19,337 nt of DNA from Acanthaster planci (GCF_001949145.1 NW_019091416.1:1259464-1278800); one strand, 5' to 3'; positions 1 to 10,100 are shown, counted from the first letter of the stretch. Made by a program: numbers and translations. Notes: a model not told the origin generated them from the letters alone.

Positions 1-20
1 TGCTATCTCAAGGGTTTACT

Positions 21-841
21 CTAGGATATAGATCAGCTAAATAAGATATTTTGGGAGCAAAGGTTTGTATCGTTTATCTTATGTAAAAAGTGGTGCTGAT
101 TCAAACCACTCTTACTGACCCCACGTACGACATTTTTGAGATATTTGTCAATTTTTGCCTCAAAATGCCAGTTTCTTTTTGGTAAAAACTTCAGAATTGT
201 AAATTTTAATGTTGCAACAGTCCTATCTTAGATAAGAATTGATGCTGATTCCAAAAAAGGCAGTGACCTCCACTTCCATAATTTTTAAGATGCCAGTTTG
301 CCCCAAAATAAGATTTTGTAACTAAATTTGACAAAAATTTAGAAATGTGAATTCAAACTTGTGACAGTCTTATCTTATGTAAAAAAAAAATCGGTAGTGA
401 GTCCTAAATAACTCCCTCCACCAAAACTATCTTTGAGTCAAATGCCAATTTTCACGAAAAATGTCCATTTCCCAAAAAATGATGTTACTAAAAGTAGCTT
501 CATTGACCAACTTATTTGTACGCCATTTTTATATTTGGTATATTAACCAAAATCTCTGTTTCTGCCAAATTTGCATTTAGTTTTGTCTTCAAACCCTTTT
601 TGGCCTAATAATCATTAGTCATATTATGTTCCATTGGTGTTTTTATAACCCATTATACGGTTCAAATACCAAAGTTGGTAAAAACAATCTGGTATTTTTG
701 GGTAAAAAATTGCAAATATCTCAAAAATGTTGTACGTGGGGTCAACAAGAGTGCTTTTTTGGAATAAGCGCCACTTTTTACATAAGATAAGCTATACAAC
801 CCTTGCAACCCAAAATTTTGGTTAACCCGTCTTTCCCCTAG
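21..841. mobile_element. Non-autonomous DNA transposon with ~150-bp terminal inverted repeats
   Basis: The left end (about 21-190) reappears inverted at about 680-841. Shared stretches include the reverse complement of TTATCTTATGTAAAAAGTGG, GACCCCACGTAC and CATTTTTGAGATATTTG. Both ends carry CTAGG/CCTAG with a TA that could be the target duplication. No ORF of transposase type is present. The superfamily is not certain; a TA target would suggest Tc1/mariner. Confidence 0.75.
62..500. repeat. Three degenerate ~147-bp direct repeats inside the long-TIR element
   Basis: Units start near 62, 216 and 362. Each opens with a block like TATCTTATGTAAAAA or TATCTTAGATAAGAA, continues with a GTGCTGATTC-like block, then a cytosine-rich segment (GACCCCAC, GACCTCCAC, CTCCCTCCACC) and ends with a form of CAAAATGCCAGTTT. 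Identity is modest, so boundaries are approximate. Confidence 0.5.
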
Positions 842-1214
842 TAATTAAGAGTACATCTGTATGTATATTTGCCCAGTCAAAATGTCGTAATATGCTAGCC
901 TGCGTTTTTTGTTTTGTTTGTTGTTGTTGTTGTTATTTGTCCATTATGTTGTTTTCTGAGGTTTGAAGTGACTTCGTATCACCATTTAACAGACTACATT
1001 GAATATGATAGATTTTCAGGGAACACGATCGACAATGGCTTTCTCGTGAATGAGATCTATTCCTTCCTTTGTTTAATAAATATTCTGATTTCGTTGAAAG
1101 GTCGGGCATTTTCGGTCGTGTGTGTGTACTGATCGATGGATGTGCATAAAAACGTATTCAGTTATAATGGATGTATTAACAGTGGTTGGTCTGGAATTCT
1201 TTTAGTTCACGCTT
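842..1214. other. Unassigned stretch, no feature recognised
   Basis: Contains a short (GTT)n run near 918-933 and a 72-codon ORF (914-1132) with no family resemblance, which I regard as chance. Confidence 0.5.
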
Positions 1215-1940
1215 AAATTGAAGCTCTGTCTAACTGAAACCATCCCAAGGAACACTCGTGTTGGAATTTTACCTTTGTGTTCCTCAAGTAATATTTTGGA
1301 AAAGTTACCTGGATATGGGTTTAAAAAATGAATTTTAACAACCTTTCACTTCCAGCAATATCGTTTCTACTAATTTCTAGGTCTCTTTGTCAATGCACTT
1401 TTGTTTTTATTCGATTCATTTGTTTACGTGAAAACGAACTTAAAAATGTATTACCGCCACACATAAAATATTTTTTCATGCACTACATGCGTTAGTTTTA
1501 CATACGTACGTAAAAGCATTACGTAAGTACATGTAGATGACAGTTATACATACGTAGGGCCTATAGAATATGCATGGAGGAAGGTATATGAAGCTATAAC
1601 ATACGTACGTGAGAACTAACAAGTCTGTACGTGAAAGTATCACTTGCGAATGTGAAATTATCACGTACATACGTGATAGTTTACACATACTTACGTGAAA
1701 AAAATATTGTTGTATGTGTGGCGGTAAGACATTTCCGTAATAACGAGATTGTACAACGCTGCAAAGATTTACCTACCTTCGGTCGATAGGTTCTCGGGCC
1801 GTTCAGTCAAGTTGACCTGACGCAGTTCTTGTCAGCAAAGTTAAACTTTAGAATCTTTCGTAAAGGCAAATTATAACTTTAAGTCTATGTCCTCATAAAT
1901 CGTAAAATTTAAAGTATTTTAATCCGTTTTGATTTAACTC
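1215..1940 (+). repeat. Diverged interspersed repeat, copy 1 (interrupted)
   Basis: Similar in the same orientation to 18085-18475. Shared blocks include TGTTGGAATTTTACCTTTGT, AATATTTTGGAAAAGT, ACAACCTTTCAC, CGAGATTGTACAAC and TTAGAATCTTT. The copy is split at 1437/1742 by a 304-bp insertion that copy 2 lacks. Family unknown; outer ends are approximate. Confidence 0.75.
1438..1741. mobile_element. 304-bp MITE with ~40-bp TIRs and AACGA target duplication
   Basis: The ends are inverted copies built around AATGTaTTACCGCCACACATA and its near-complement TATGTGTGGCGGTAAgACATT, followed inward by an A/T-rich block ending in TTTTTTCA/TGAAAAAAA. AACGA flanks both sides (1433-1437, 1742-1746). The related repeat at 18085-18475 has an uninterrupted AACGAGATTGTAC at the same point, so this is a true insertion. 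The interior is packed with TACGTA-type palindromes. No coding capacity. Confidence 0.85.
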
Positions 1941-1941
1941 T

Positions 1942-2536
1942 CACCGTAGGGAAACCATAAAATATAATTTCGTAATTGTTCATCTCCATCTTCTGGAGTG
2001 GTCCCCGTCCCTATCTGCCGCAGCGGCCATGCGCGACCGCAACGCGTACGCCATTAGGTCGAGTTCGGGCGGCCTGTCTTGACACGGGTTTCTTGCTCTC
2101 GCGCTCGAACAGGATCACACACCACCTCCTGGTCAGGGTTTTACAGGAACACACGGAAAAGCTCGTGAGATTTTGTTTTTTTAACAGGTGCAAGAAGTAT
2201 AGAGATGGCTTCCAAAGCCATAGACCATATAGACAAAGAGAAGTTTTGCAAAATTAACATTAATTATTTTCCGTAACACAGAAATGAACGTTCCTGTTTA
2301 TATAGAAAAGAATTCAGCCCATCCAAACCTTAACTCTCGAACAACGTACGTGGCCGCCATGTTGCATGTTGCTTGTGATAACCGGTTATTTGTTCCCGGA
2401 GGTCGAGCGGCCGACCCACGAACAACAAATCGAGCTGCTCGTGAACATACGGGAACAAGCCACCCGAATTCAGCCCTGTCATTGTCGTTTGTGAATCAAC
2501 GAAGTGCTATTCTGACCATGCCGCTTCGCAGCGCTG
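1942..2536. other. Unassigned stretch
   Basis: GC content rises between about 1995 and 2500. Overlapping ORFs on both strands (for example 1976-2257 plus and 2011-2193 minus) have no recognisable domain. Near 2519-2535 a GCCGCTTCGCAGCGC segment resembles the inverted subterminal GCGCTGCGAAGCGGC of the foldback element at 4309. Confidence 0.4.
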
Positions 2537-2587
2537 GTTCTGACCAAAGATTGTATAGCGCGGCGCTATACAATCTTTGGTTCTGAC
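2537..2587. mobile_element. 35-bp perfect palindrome with 8-bp target duplications (minimal hAT-like element)
   Basis: The 35-bp core (2545-2579) is two 17-bp arms, CAAAGATTGTATAGCGC and its exact complement, around a single G. It is flanked by identical GTTCTGAC copies (2537-2544, 2580-2587). The CAAAG terminus and 8-bp duplication fit the hAT superfamily pattern, and the arm matches the terminus of the element at 4309-4586 with one base changed. Confidence 0.8.
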
Positions 2588-4300
2588 CAAGGAGCTCCCG
2601 TTGCTAGGAAAATTGAGCCCTCTCTTGGTCCAGCTGGGAACTCATAATCATGGGAAGTAAAGTCCATTGATAATGGAGATCAATAGTACCGTCCGACATT
2701 TCTGAATGAAGCTTCCACGAGGCATGAAGGTATGGCGGAAAACCCTATCTCAGATTATTAAAGAGCAAATTTGGGATTCAAAATTTCAACATGAAAACAT
2801 GGATTTACAACACGCTAACAGCGCCCTCACTTGTCTGGGAAAGCTTGGCCAGTTTTGAATGATTAAAAAGTGCACGTAACAGTTCACTCAACCTCAACAA
2901 AGTTTAAAACAGTTTTCATATATTGAAAAAGTTTAACATGCACGAGAACTTAAGATTCTAAGAAATTTTCATTGCCTTGATCCTCTGAATTTCAATATCC
3001 AATAATTTAAACGTCTTGGTTTCAATATAAGGGTTGTATCCCCCAACAAGTTTTACTCCTTGATCAAAACAGGTTTCCAAGCTCATGCGTGATGCAGTGG
3101 TGTGGGGAGGGGGGCACAGGATGCCATGGGTCCCCTCACTTAAGACTTGTCCCCTCCCCAAGAAATTAGAGAAAGAAAAAAGGAAAACTGATAGTCTGTC
3201 CTGCTTAATGTTCTGTGACCGAAAACATTTAATCAAGGTGCACTGATCCGAGTGATGGAGGTGTAGGAGAAAAAAAAAACCTGGTTGGGTAGGTGGGATC
3301 TCCTAGCCACGGGCCTAGGTTCAACAGTGACACTGTATGAAAAGGAATAAGTACATGAAGCACAAAACTAGCGCCACGAATCAGATCCATAAGGCCAACC
3401 TATTTATTTCTGATGCTGTACAGTCACGCACAAGATATTCTTGAAACTGAAATAAATCAGCTGCCGAGATAGAATGCTTTTGTCAACATAATTTTAATCA
3501 GACTCAATAGAATTCCCAAATTTCCCAATATACTTTAAAATCATCACATTTCATCACACAACCATGTTCAATTCTTTAAAAAAATGTGGAGGGGTAGAAA
3601 AGGCTGCATACAAAATATTACCACTGCATATATATATAAATATATATATATATCAATTAGGAAAATGTGCACGAGTTTAATAAATTACCAAAGTTCACAA
3701 AGTACTGATAAAAAATTGCGCATAAAGTACCAAATAATGCAAACTTTTAAGTAAAAATAGTGTATCAAAGTCTTAAATCAACCTCACAAGCATAAGCACA
3801 CACCAACTAAACGTACTGCATATTGTATATGGAGATTTTTCTTGTACAAAAGATTCCACATTTTAAACATTGCAATGATTCTGTGAAAATCAGACCCTCC
3901 AAGTAACAATTTACTTTAGTATCAAAAAGACTATTAGCCCACCCCCCCAAAAAAACCCCTAAACGTTAAAAAAATCCTTTCTACTTCCGACTTGGACGAT
4001 ATTTTTGCTGGTTTGAGCTAAAATTGTTCACTATAAATGCACAATAATTCACTGAAAGCACAAAAATTGTTTTTGGTACATTTACAAAAACAAAATATGG
4101 TTATAAACTGGATTGAACTGGCAAAGCTGCACACTTGTACACTTCCCAAGTATCACACCAAGTCACAACAAATAGCACATTTTCAACTAAATGGGCACAA
4201 ATCTAATGTACTGACATATGCAAGAGTCATATATTTTTAGTACAACTGAAGGGTGGGAATGTGAATCTGTTTTGCCTTTTGGAACTGTTTTCTGGTTTCA
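2588..4300. other. Unassigned A/T-rich stretch
   Basis: I see no gene here. It holds a (TA)n run, a poly-G patch near 3103-3116 and short ORFs without family resemblance. A GGTTCAAC at about 3319-3326 recalls a polymerase III B box, but no cloverleaf can be drawn around it. Confidence 0.5.
3627..3653. repeat. (TA)n microsatellite
   Basis: A run of TA dinucleotides interrupted once by AAA. Confidence 0.9.
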
Positions 4301-4308
4301 GTCCTGAT

Positions 4309-4586
4309 CAAAGATCGTATAGCGCTGCGAAGCGGCGTAAGATGGCGAACTTCACCGTGAATACACATAAAACGTTGAAATCACATGGGCACCATTTGAG
4401 CAAGTGATGCGCATGCGCAATGCACATTAATGCATAGGCGCAGGCGCCACGGCAGGCACTTGCACCTGGTGAGCCTGCATTACCGTAAACTGCGCAGGCG
4501 TATCGCTTGCTCAAATGGCGCCCATGGTAATTACACCTTTTGGGCAGAGTTATCCCTCTTGCGCCTTCGGCGCTATACGATCTTTG
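4309..4586. mobile_element. 278-bp hAT-like foldback element
   Basis: The termini CAAAGATCGTATAGCGC (4309-4325) and its exact complement (4570-4586) are flanked by 8-bp near-duplicates GTCCTGAT (4301-4308) and GTACTGAT (4587-4594). Most of the interior is also inverted: CATGGGCACCATTTGAGCAAG near 4385-4405 pairs with the complement of CTTGCTCAAATGGCGCCCATG near 4508-4528. The whole unit could fold into one long hairpin. It is GC-rich compared with its surroundings and encodes nothing recognisable. Confidence 0.85.
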
Positions 4587-4594
4587 GTACTGAT

Positions 4595-4917
4595 CATGCT
4601 TGGCAATACCTGCTCACTAAAGTCATGCAGAAACACATCCAGGTGACACAGTTTTTTGGCTCAATGCACACAAATGTATACCATATTCACATTCATTTGA
4701 TCAAATTTACAAAAACTGCAGAAGCAATTGCCAACAGCAAAAAATGTTCTACTGTTTTTCATAGCCATTAGTGTAGTTACAAATTAAACACTTGAGGAAT
4801 ACGAAGAAATACATAAAAGATGAATCCAAAGGCTGGATCACATTGAGAATGACAGCAGATTTCATGAAACTTCATGCAAATGGCATAACGTCACTTACGC
4901 CACTTTTCATTGCATAT
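4595..4917. other. Unassigned stretch left of the solo LTR
   Basis: No gene recognised. GGCATAACGTCACTTACGCC near 4882 resembles in inverse the TAAGTTATGC region at 6010-6024, so the LTR may have landed in an older inverted-repeat element; this is weak. Confidence 0.35.
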
Positions 4918-5934
4918 TGTAACCTCTCTCGGGGTAGGGAGTCGTTATCATAAATAATGAGAGTCATTGGACTGACTTATACACACACTACTGTTTTATT
5001 CCGAAGAATTATTCACATCTTCATATTTACAATGAGCAACTGCTACTAGTAAGGCTGGATATTACTCAAGTACTGCTCGTCCAAATCTGAGCTATTTATT
5101 CGGGAGTGATAGAAAGGTTGTTCATATCGGAGCTATACACTCACGAACGGTCAGGGAGTTGTTTCTCCAAAGCTGCCCGCTCGGGAATGATCGATGCTGA
5201 CCGCTGGAGCTGGTCGCTTTATATAGACTTTTGGGTCCACGTCTTAGCCAATGGGAGCACTGGATTGAGGTGGTTATGAATAATTCATACATGTAGAAAG
5301 TCTATGGGAAGAAAAGTCTATGGGGATTTTGTACACACTTGGTCTTCGCAGAGTTAGTTTCTGGAGAGCAAATAAGGTTCAAGAAGTTTGGGAGCGGGAG
5401 GGTGAAAGGCTGTTCATGGGTGAGCTACGGGGGACTTGGTCAACGAGGGAACGGAAAGGGTGAGCCTTTCTCGGTTTATTGGGTTGTGTACAACACTTAG
5501 TCTCTGGATGGCTAGGAAATCTACACGTAATTCTTACGGGGTAAAACTGAGGGTGAGCGGAGGTAATTGACCTCGCTGTGCCGTGACCAGACACAGGCTT
5601 TCGGTGTGTGGTTTGGTGGGACACATACGGTACGAGTTGGGGGTCTGTGTGGGTCGAATGTACGGGTTATATGTGCGACTGAAAGTAGGATCGACTTCGA
5701 GGAAGATTTGGGGGAAAATGACTAAGTTGGAAGTGTGCTTCGGAGTTAAGGTTCAAGGGCATGTTGCAGCATAGAGCAATGGGGTTGCGCGTGGAATGCA
5801 ATGCGCTGTGTACAATCCATATAATCTTCGTGTAGATGGTCATTGCGTGCTCGCTGTGGAGTAAGTGGTGTGTGTAGTAGCATGTACACTATAATCTACA
5901 TGCATAAAATGGAACAGTTTGTGGGAGCGTAACA
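4918..5934 (-). mobile_element. Solo LTR of a retrotransposon (1017 bp)
   Basis: Read on the minus strand it begins TGTTACGCTCCC and ends GAGAGGTTACA, the TG...CA form of LTRs. ATAT flanks both sides (4914-4917, 5935-5938) as a 4-bp target duplication. On the minus strand it has TATATAAAG (5217-5225) and, about 220 bp further on, AATAAA (4995-5000), in promoter-then-polyadenylation order. A CCAAT box lies in inverse at 5248-5252. No second LTR or internal gag-pol coding is present, so it is a recombined remnant. Its family (Ty3/gypsy or other) cannot be decided. Confidence 0.75.
5217..5225 (-). promoter_or_regulatory. TATA box within the solo LTR
   Basis: TATATAAAG on the minus strand, with an ATTGG (inverse CCAAT) 23 bp upstream. 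It is correctly placed before the AATAAA of the LTR. Confidence 0.5.
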
Positions 5935-5938
5935 ATAT

Positions 5939-6444
5939 GTTTTGCAACAAATTAAGAGCGATTAGTGAGTTGCATAACAAATTACGGCATAACTTACGAG
6001 TCATTTAGGTGACATAAGTTATGCTGAACAAAGTGAATATGAATGATATGACTCGTGTATGGTTAAGTCTCATCACTGCTGGACTAAACAGGGCTTATTC
6101 AAGAAAATAAACAACACTTTTCTGTCCACTTCTGATTAGGACAAGATGAAACCTTTTTTAAATGGCGGCTGGACGTAATTCAACAACTGTTTGATGACTG
6201 CAGTGATATTGCAAAGGAACAGCCATCGTAAAAGCCGTTGTCGTTCAAGAAATTTAATCTAATAAAGAGGTTGCACAGCAACCCAACTTTTCAAGAAATA
6301 GAACGTATAACTAAATGCATTGCACAACTACGGCACAAATTTGTGGTGCTTATGCATGGTTCAAAGTTACACCAAGTTTCATTAAATCGGCTGCAGACTG
6401 GGTGTTAGTACTTCCTTAAAATCAGATACCACTGGACCTGTTTG
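5939..6444. other. Region 3' of IDO between LTR and MITE
   Basis: No gene seen. It includes an inverted repeat GCATAACTTA (5987-5996) / TAAGTTATGC (6015-6024) with an 18-nt spacer, and a candidate ATTAAA signal for IDO at 6253. Confidence 0.4.
6253..6258 (-). promoter_or_regulatory. Possible ATTAAA polyadenylation signal for IDO
   Basis: This is the nearest polyadenylation hexamer I noticed on the minus strand after the stop codon, about 830 nt downstream and beyond the inserted MITE. I saw no AATAAA on that strand between here and 7086. Transcript data would be needed; a non-canonical signal inside the MITE is equally possible. Confidence 0.2.
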
Positions 6445-7044
6445 TTAACCACTTCGTGTCGGGCCCATTTATCCATGCTGATTCTGCTGGGCCAGGTAAT
6501 TTTTGATATTTTTTGTTTTCAAAACTCTTTAAAAATTCATAACTTCATTTACTGGACGTTTACACCCACACAAACAACTCTCTGGTGGCGACTCTAATCT
6601 GACAGACAACATTCATTGACGCCGGCGTATTTCAGCCAGGCCTGCTGCCTTGTAAAAAGAGCCCAGATTGTACAGTGTTATGTAAGCTTCTTTTGTTCCC
6701 GAAACCAGCACAGTGCACTGCTGGCGTCTTTTCAAAAGGGGCCAGATTAGTGTGCAGTGGCGATGTATCGCTTATCACGGGAGTGCTGGAGTGCTTCAGT
6801 CCCCGGTTGCAATCCACTCGTACTGAATGCCACAAACAGTGGTATAATCTTTCAAAATAATGACAGATTTCCTCCACTATTGACAACAGACAAAATGTTG
6901 GCAATTCCCAGCAGCTCATCAGTCTTTTGTTCTGAGTACGGTCTATTGTTACAAGGCAAAGCTCTTTTGTCTGGCTTCGGGCTCCCCGGCTTCGTGTAAA
7001 TGCCTATGTCCCCGAAACCGCGTACCCCGGCACGAAGTGGTTAA
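6445..7044. mobile_element. piggyBac-like MITE with TTAA ends
   Basis: TTAA at 6445-6448 and 7041-7044 bounds 592 bp with inverted termini CCACTTCGTGTCGGG and CCCCGGCACGAAGTGG (one mismatch over about 15 bp). TTAA target duplication plus a short CC-starting inverted terminus is the piggyBac pattern. Short ORFs on both strands inside have no transposase motif. It begins 41 bp past the IDO stop codon, so the 3' UTR probably runs through it. Confidence 0.75.
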
Positions 7045-7085
7045 CGTCGTTTGGGGAAAGCAGGAACCAGAAGGGCAGATACTTC

Positions 7086-7168
7086 TTAGTTAATCTCCGT
7101 TCCCTCGTCGATTCTGTAGAAGGCACTCATGACGGAGGTTCTCAAATTTTTCAAAAATGTCATAAATC
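7086..7168 (-). CDS. IDO: IDO terminal exon L with stop codon
   Basis: Two bases complete Gly, then FMTFLKNLRTSVMSAFYRID and EGTEIN precede a TAA stop at 7086-7088. The FMTFLKNLRTS stretch matches human LMNFLKTVRST just after GTGGTD, so the reading frame and stop are well supported. The acceptor is tctcttgcag. The 3' untranslated region runs into a TTAA-flanked repeat only 41 bp later. Confidence 0.93.
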
Positions 7169-10100
7169 CTGCAAGAGATGCAATACAATGTTTAAAGAGA
7201 TTTTACTCTGACTTGATCTTCAGGAAAAACTGTCTGCAAGAACTGATCTAAATTCTTTGCTGTAACTGCACGCATACTTGCCAAGCTCCGTTAATTAATC
7301 TCACATTACATGCCACTTGTGAAAAATAACAAATGAACGAAATTGGCAAAAGTGGATCAGTCAATCAGAGCTACCTGTTCCTCCAGTTCCCAATGCAGCC
7401 TGGCGAGAATACTTTTGATTGCTGTCCTCCTGATGTGACGGAATAATGATGTATCTGCAAAGGCAAAAAAAATCATACTTTTAGTAGTGTTAGCTGGGGG
7501 CCAGGGGAGGGTTATTTAATACGACCTCTGAATGCCAACGAAAAAGTATCCAATGCCTTTCAACGAAACCCTCTGATACATTTTTGTAAATTAGTCAGAG
7601 GACAAGGTACCTGAAATAGTTGTAACCTTTGGTCTCTCTACTTTGGGGTCAGCAAAATTTCTTATCCAAATTAAGGAAAAATCCTATTATGTCAGAGATC
7701 CAAATCACAAACACATTCCAAGCAGACTCCAGCAGGGCTGTGCCAACTGTATACCATCCACTGCACAAAAGCACTATCCAAGAAAGTCATTCTGAGCAAT
7801 GGCTAGCACAACGCCTCCATCACACAATGAACAACTCCACACCAGCGTTACTTCACATACGCTCTTGTCTAGGGAAAGGGCATACACTTGGCCACATTTA
7901 AAGTGAACGTAAGCACCCCAAACACTGACTTTCAAGTGTACCCTACNGCCCTATCTTTATTTCTTACTTGGGCATTGTCTTATGAATACCCCCAAACTTT
8001 GCCCTAAAAGTGACATTTGTTACATCCACAGGCTGTGCGCCTGTGGAGTCAGGATATAATACGCAGTCAACCCAGTGGCATATAAGGGGGGGGGGCTTAA
8101 CCCATGACAAATTTTTTTTTGGGGGGGGGCAAATAATACTTCATAGGTGAGTAAGAAAGAGATTGGTACATGTATATTTATTTATCAACTGTTGGCACCC
8201 AAACTCTAATAGAACAACACCATCTGCTTTTTTTTCTCCCCCCAACATCATGTTGAATGAGACCAAAGCTGCATTCACTTTTGAAGTTCCCCCCCCAACA
8301 CCAGAAGCTGGATACGCTGCTGAGTGAACCCCCAAACCAACAAAGAGTGAGGACGCATACACACATCAATCGCTGCTACCGATATCCACTGGCAAAATGC
8401 TGCAACCAATGAGACCTCCATGAGACCATCACGGATTGTTGCAGGTTTACGAGTTCTCCAGCCAATCACGGCTGAAGGGTCCTGCTGTGAAACTCCATTC
8501 TGCGTTAACTACTCTAAGTTGGCACAACCTTGAGGGTGGGCTACAGATAAAAACTCAGCAATTTCTTGCAGTGTAAAAGCGAAGCGAATTCGACGTCACG
8601 AAATTTGAAGCGAAATTCACAGGAGTTCAATTGTGGTCAACTTTTTTGAATCTGCAGCACAACTATTTGATTGGACATCACATGCCAAAAATGAACTGGA
8701 ATTCACTGTCAAATGTCTTACTCTGTTACTATTTTAAGATGAAAGGAACGGAAGTCAGTAACTGCCTGCAGACAAGCATTGTAGACTCCGAGCGCTCTGG
8801 AATTCTTGGAAAAAGTTGCTGGAAATAAAGGAACACACAAAAACTCTATCAAGGGTGATGTCAGTTGAAATCACAAAAAAAAACAAAACTTAGTAATTAA
8901 TTGACCATCATGGAATTTAGGCATTGGGCCAGAAAATTGACAAAATTAGGATTCAGCCCCCTGACCAGCATAACACCATTCCAAATCTCCAATGAGTGAC
9001 CTGGTAACATTTGATTTTGCTTTATTACACTCTGTGTATACCGCTGCCTGTTTTACTTACCAAAGTGTCGTATGGAGGGCCCATTGGCCAATGCTTTGAT
9101 GAATTCACGGTGCTGTGGCAACATTTGCTTCTGAAAATTGCTGCAGGCTTTTTCTTTTCAGACACAAAAACGACCCCACAAAAGAACAAAATTTGAAGCA
9201 GTTCATTTTCAAGAGGCAGGAATCATAAATGGAGCAGGTTAAACGGGAAAAATAGAAACTGCTTTCTGCTTTTTCAACTCTTTTGACTGCACTAATGGTT
9301 TGGGTCTTTGGTTTTGGGGGTTTACATACACAAATTTCAACCAACAGTGAAAGTGCTGGATGCATCTGAAGGGTCCAGATGGGAAAAAAAGAGAGGGAGA
9401 AAAAAAATTCGTCTTTTGAGAAAATCAGTTAGAAAAAGACACACAGCCCATTTCTTTATGCAAAAAAGTGGAGTGCATTGTACCTTCGGTATTTCTGAAA
9501 TTAGTCTTACTTAAAAGAATTAATTTAAAAGAATTTTCATTCACAGGAGAATTACTGATTAGGTGGATGGGTTTTATCAGCTGTTGCATCTAACCTCTTA
9601 GATGACTGACCAACACTCCATCCCAGTGAAAACCACACTAATCGTATGCTTTATGTGTTCAATGACATAAACTGCTTACTTTCTTCTGGCTGATGGATGA
9701 TACCTAATCCTGCATCAAGAGAGGGGAGTGTTACACTCTGAGCAGCACTTCCGCCACCATACTAAGCAGGAAGAAAAGAAGTTTTGTAGTCAGTCAAACC
9801 AATGAATATTTCCAGCAATCAGTGCTGTAGTCAAGACCATCGCAAGACACGACACAAGACCAGACACAAGACCATGGACAAGACCAGTCAGAAGTAACAG
9901 GGTGAACAATGACAAAGGAATGCGTTTGTCGCAGTTCATTTGAATAGCTTGTGACTTGAATTCAGACTGGAGGTTGTGCTGGTTTCGTGTGGTCTTGTGA
10001 AGGTCTATAAGTGGTCTCGACAACAACACTGCCAGCTACATGTAAACCTTATTTCTGCTGTAATAACATGTCTTGATTTCACTTTTTTTTTCACTTGGGG

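Noticed and set aside
914-1132. 72-codon ORF on the plus strand
   Set aside because: No recognisable domain, simple-repeat start, and expected by chance in A/T-rich DNA.
1976-2257. 93-codon ORF in a GC-rich patch
   Set aside because: Opposite-strand ORF overlaps it, no family motif, and no splice-site support as an exon.
3280-3335. tRNA- or SINE-like segment with a GGTTCAAC box
   Set aside because: No A box at the right distance and no acceptor, D, anticodon or T stems could be drawn.
4308-4771. ORFs on both strands over the foldback element
   Set aside because: They mirror each other because the DNA is an inverted repeat; no protein family is visible.
6632-6919. 95-codon minus-strand ORF inside the TTAA element
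   Set aside because: No transposase motif and a plus-strand ORF overlaps it; looks like chance in a MITE.
8235-8275. Minus-strand VNAALVSF as an IDO exon
   Set aside because: Superficial likeness to CVKALVSL only; no histidine follows and no usable donor is nearby.
8884-8930. Minus-strand FHDGQLITK as the histidine exon of IDO
   Set aside because: Poor donor (gttttg), no upstream helix similarity, and a far better match with good splice sites exists at 8722-8818.
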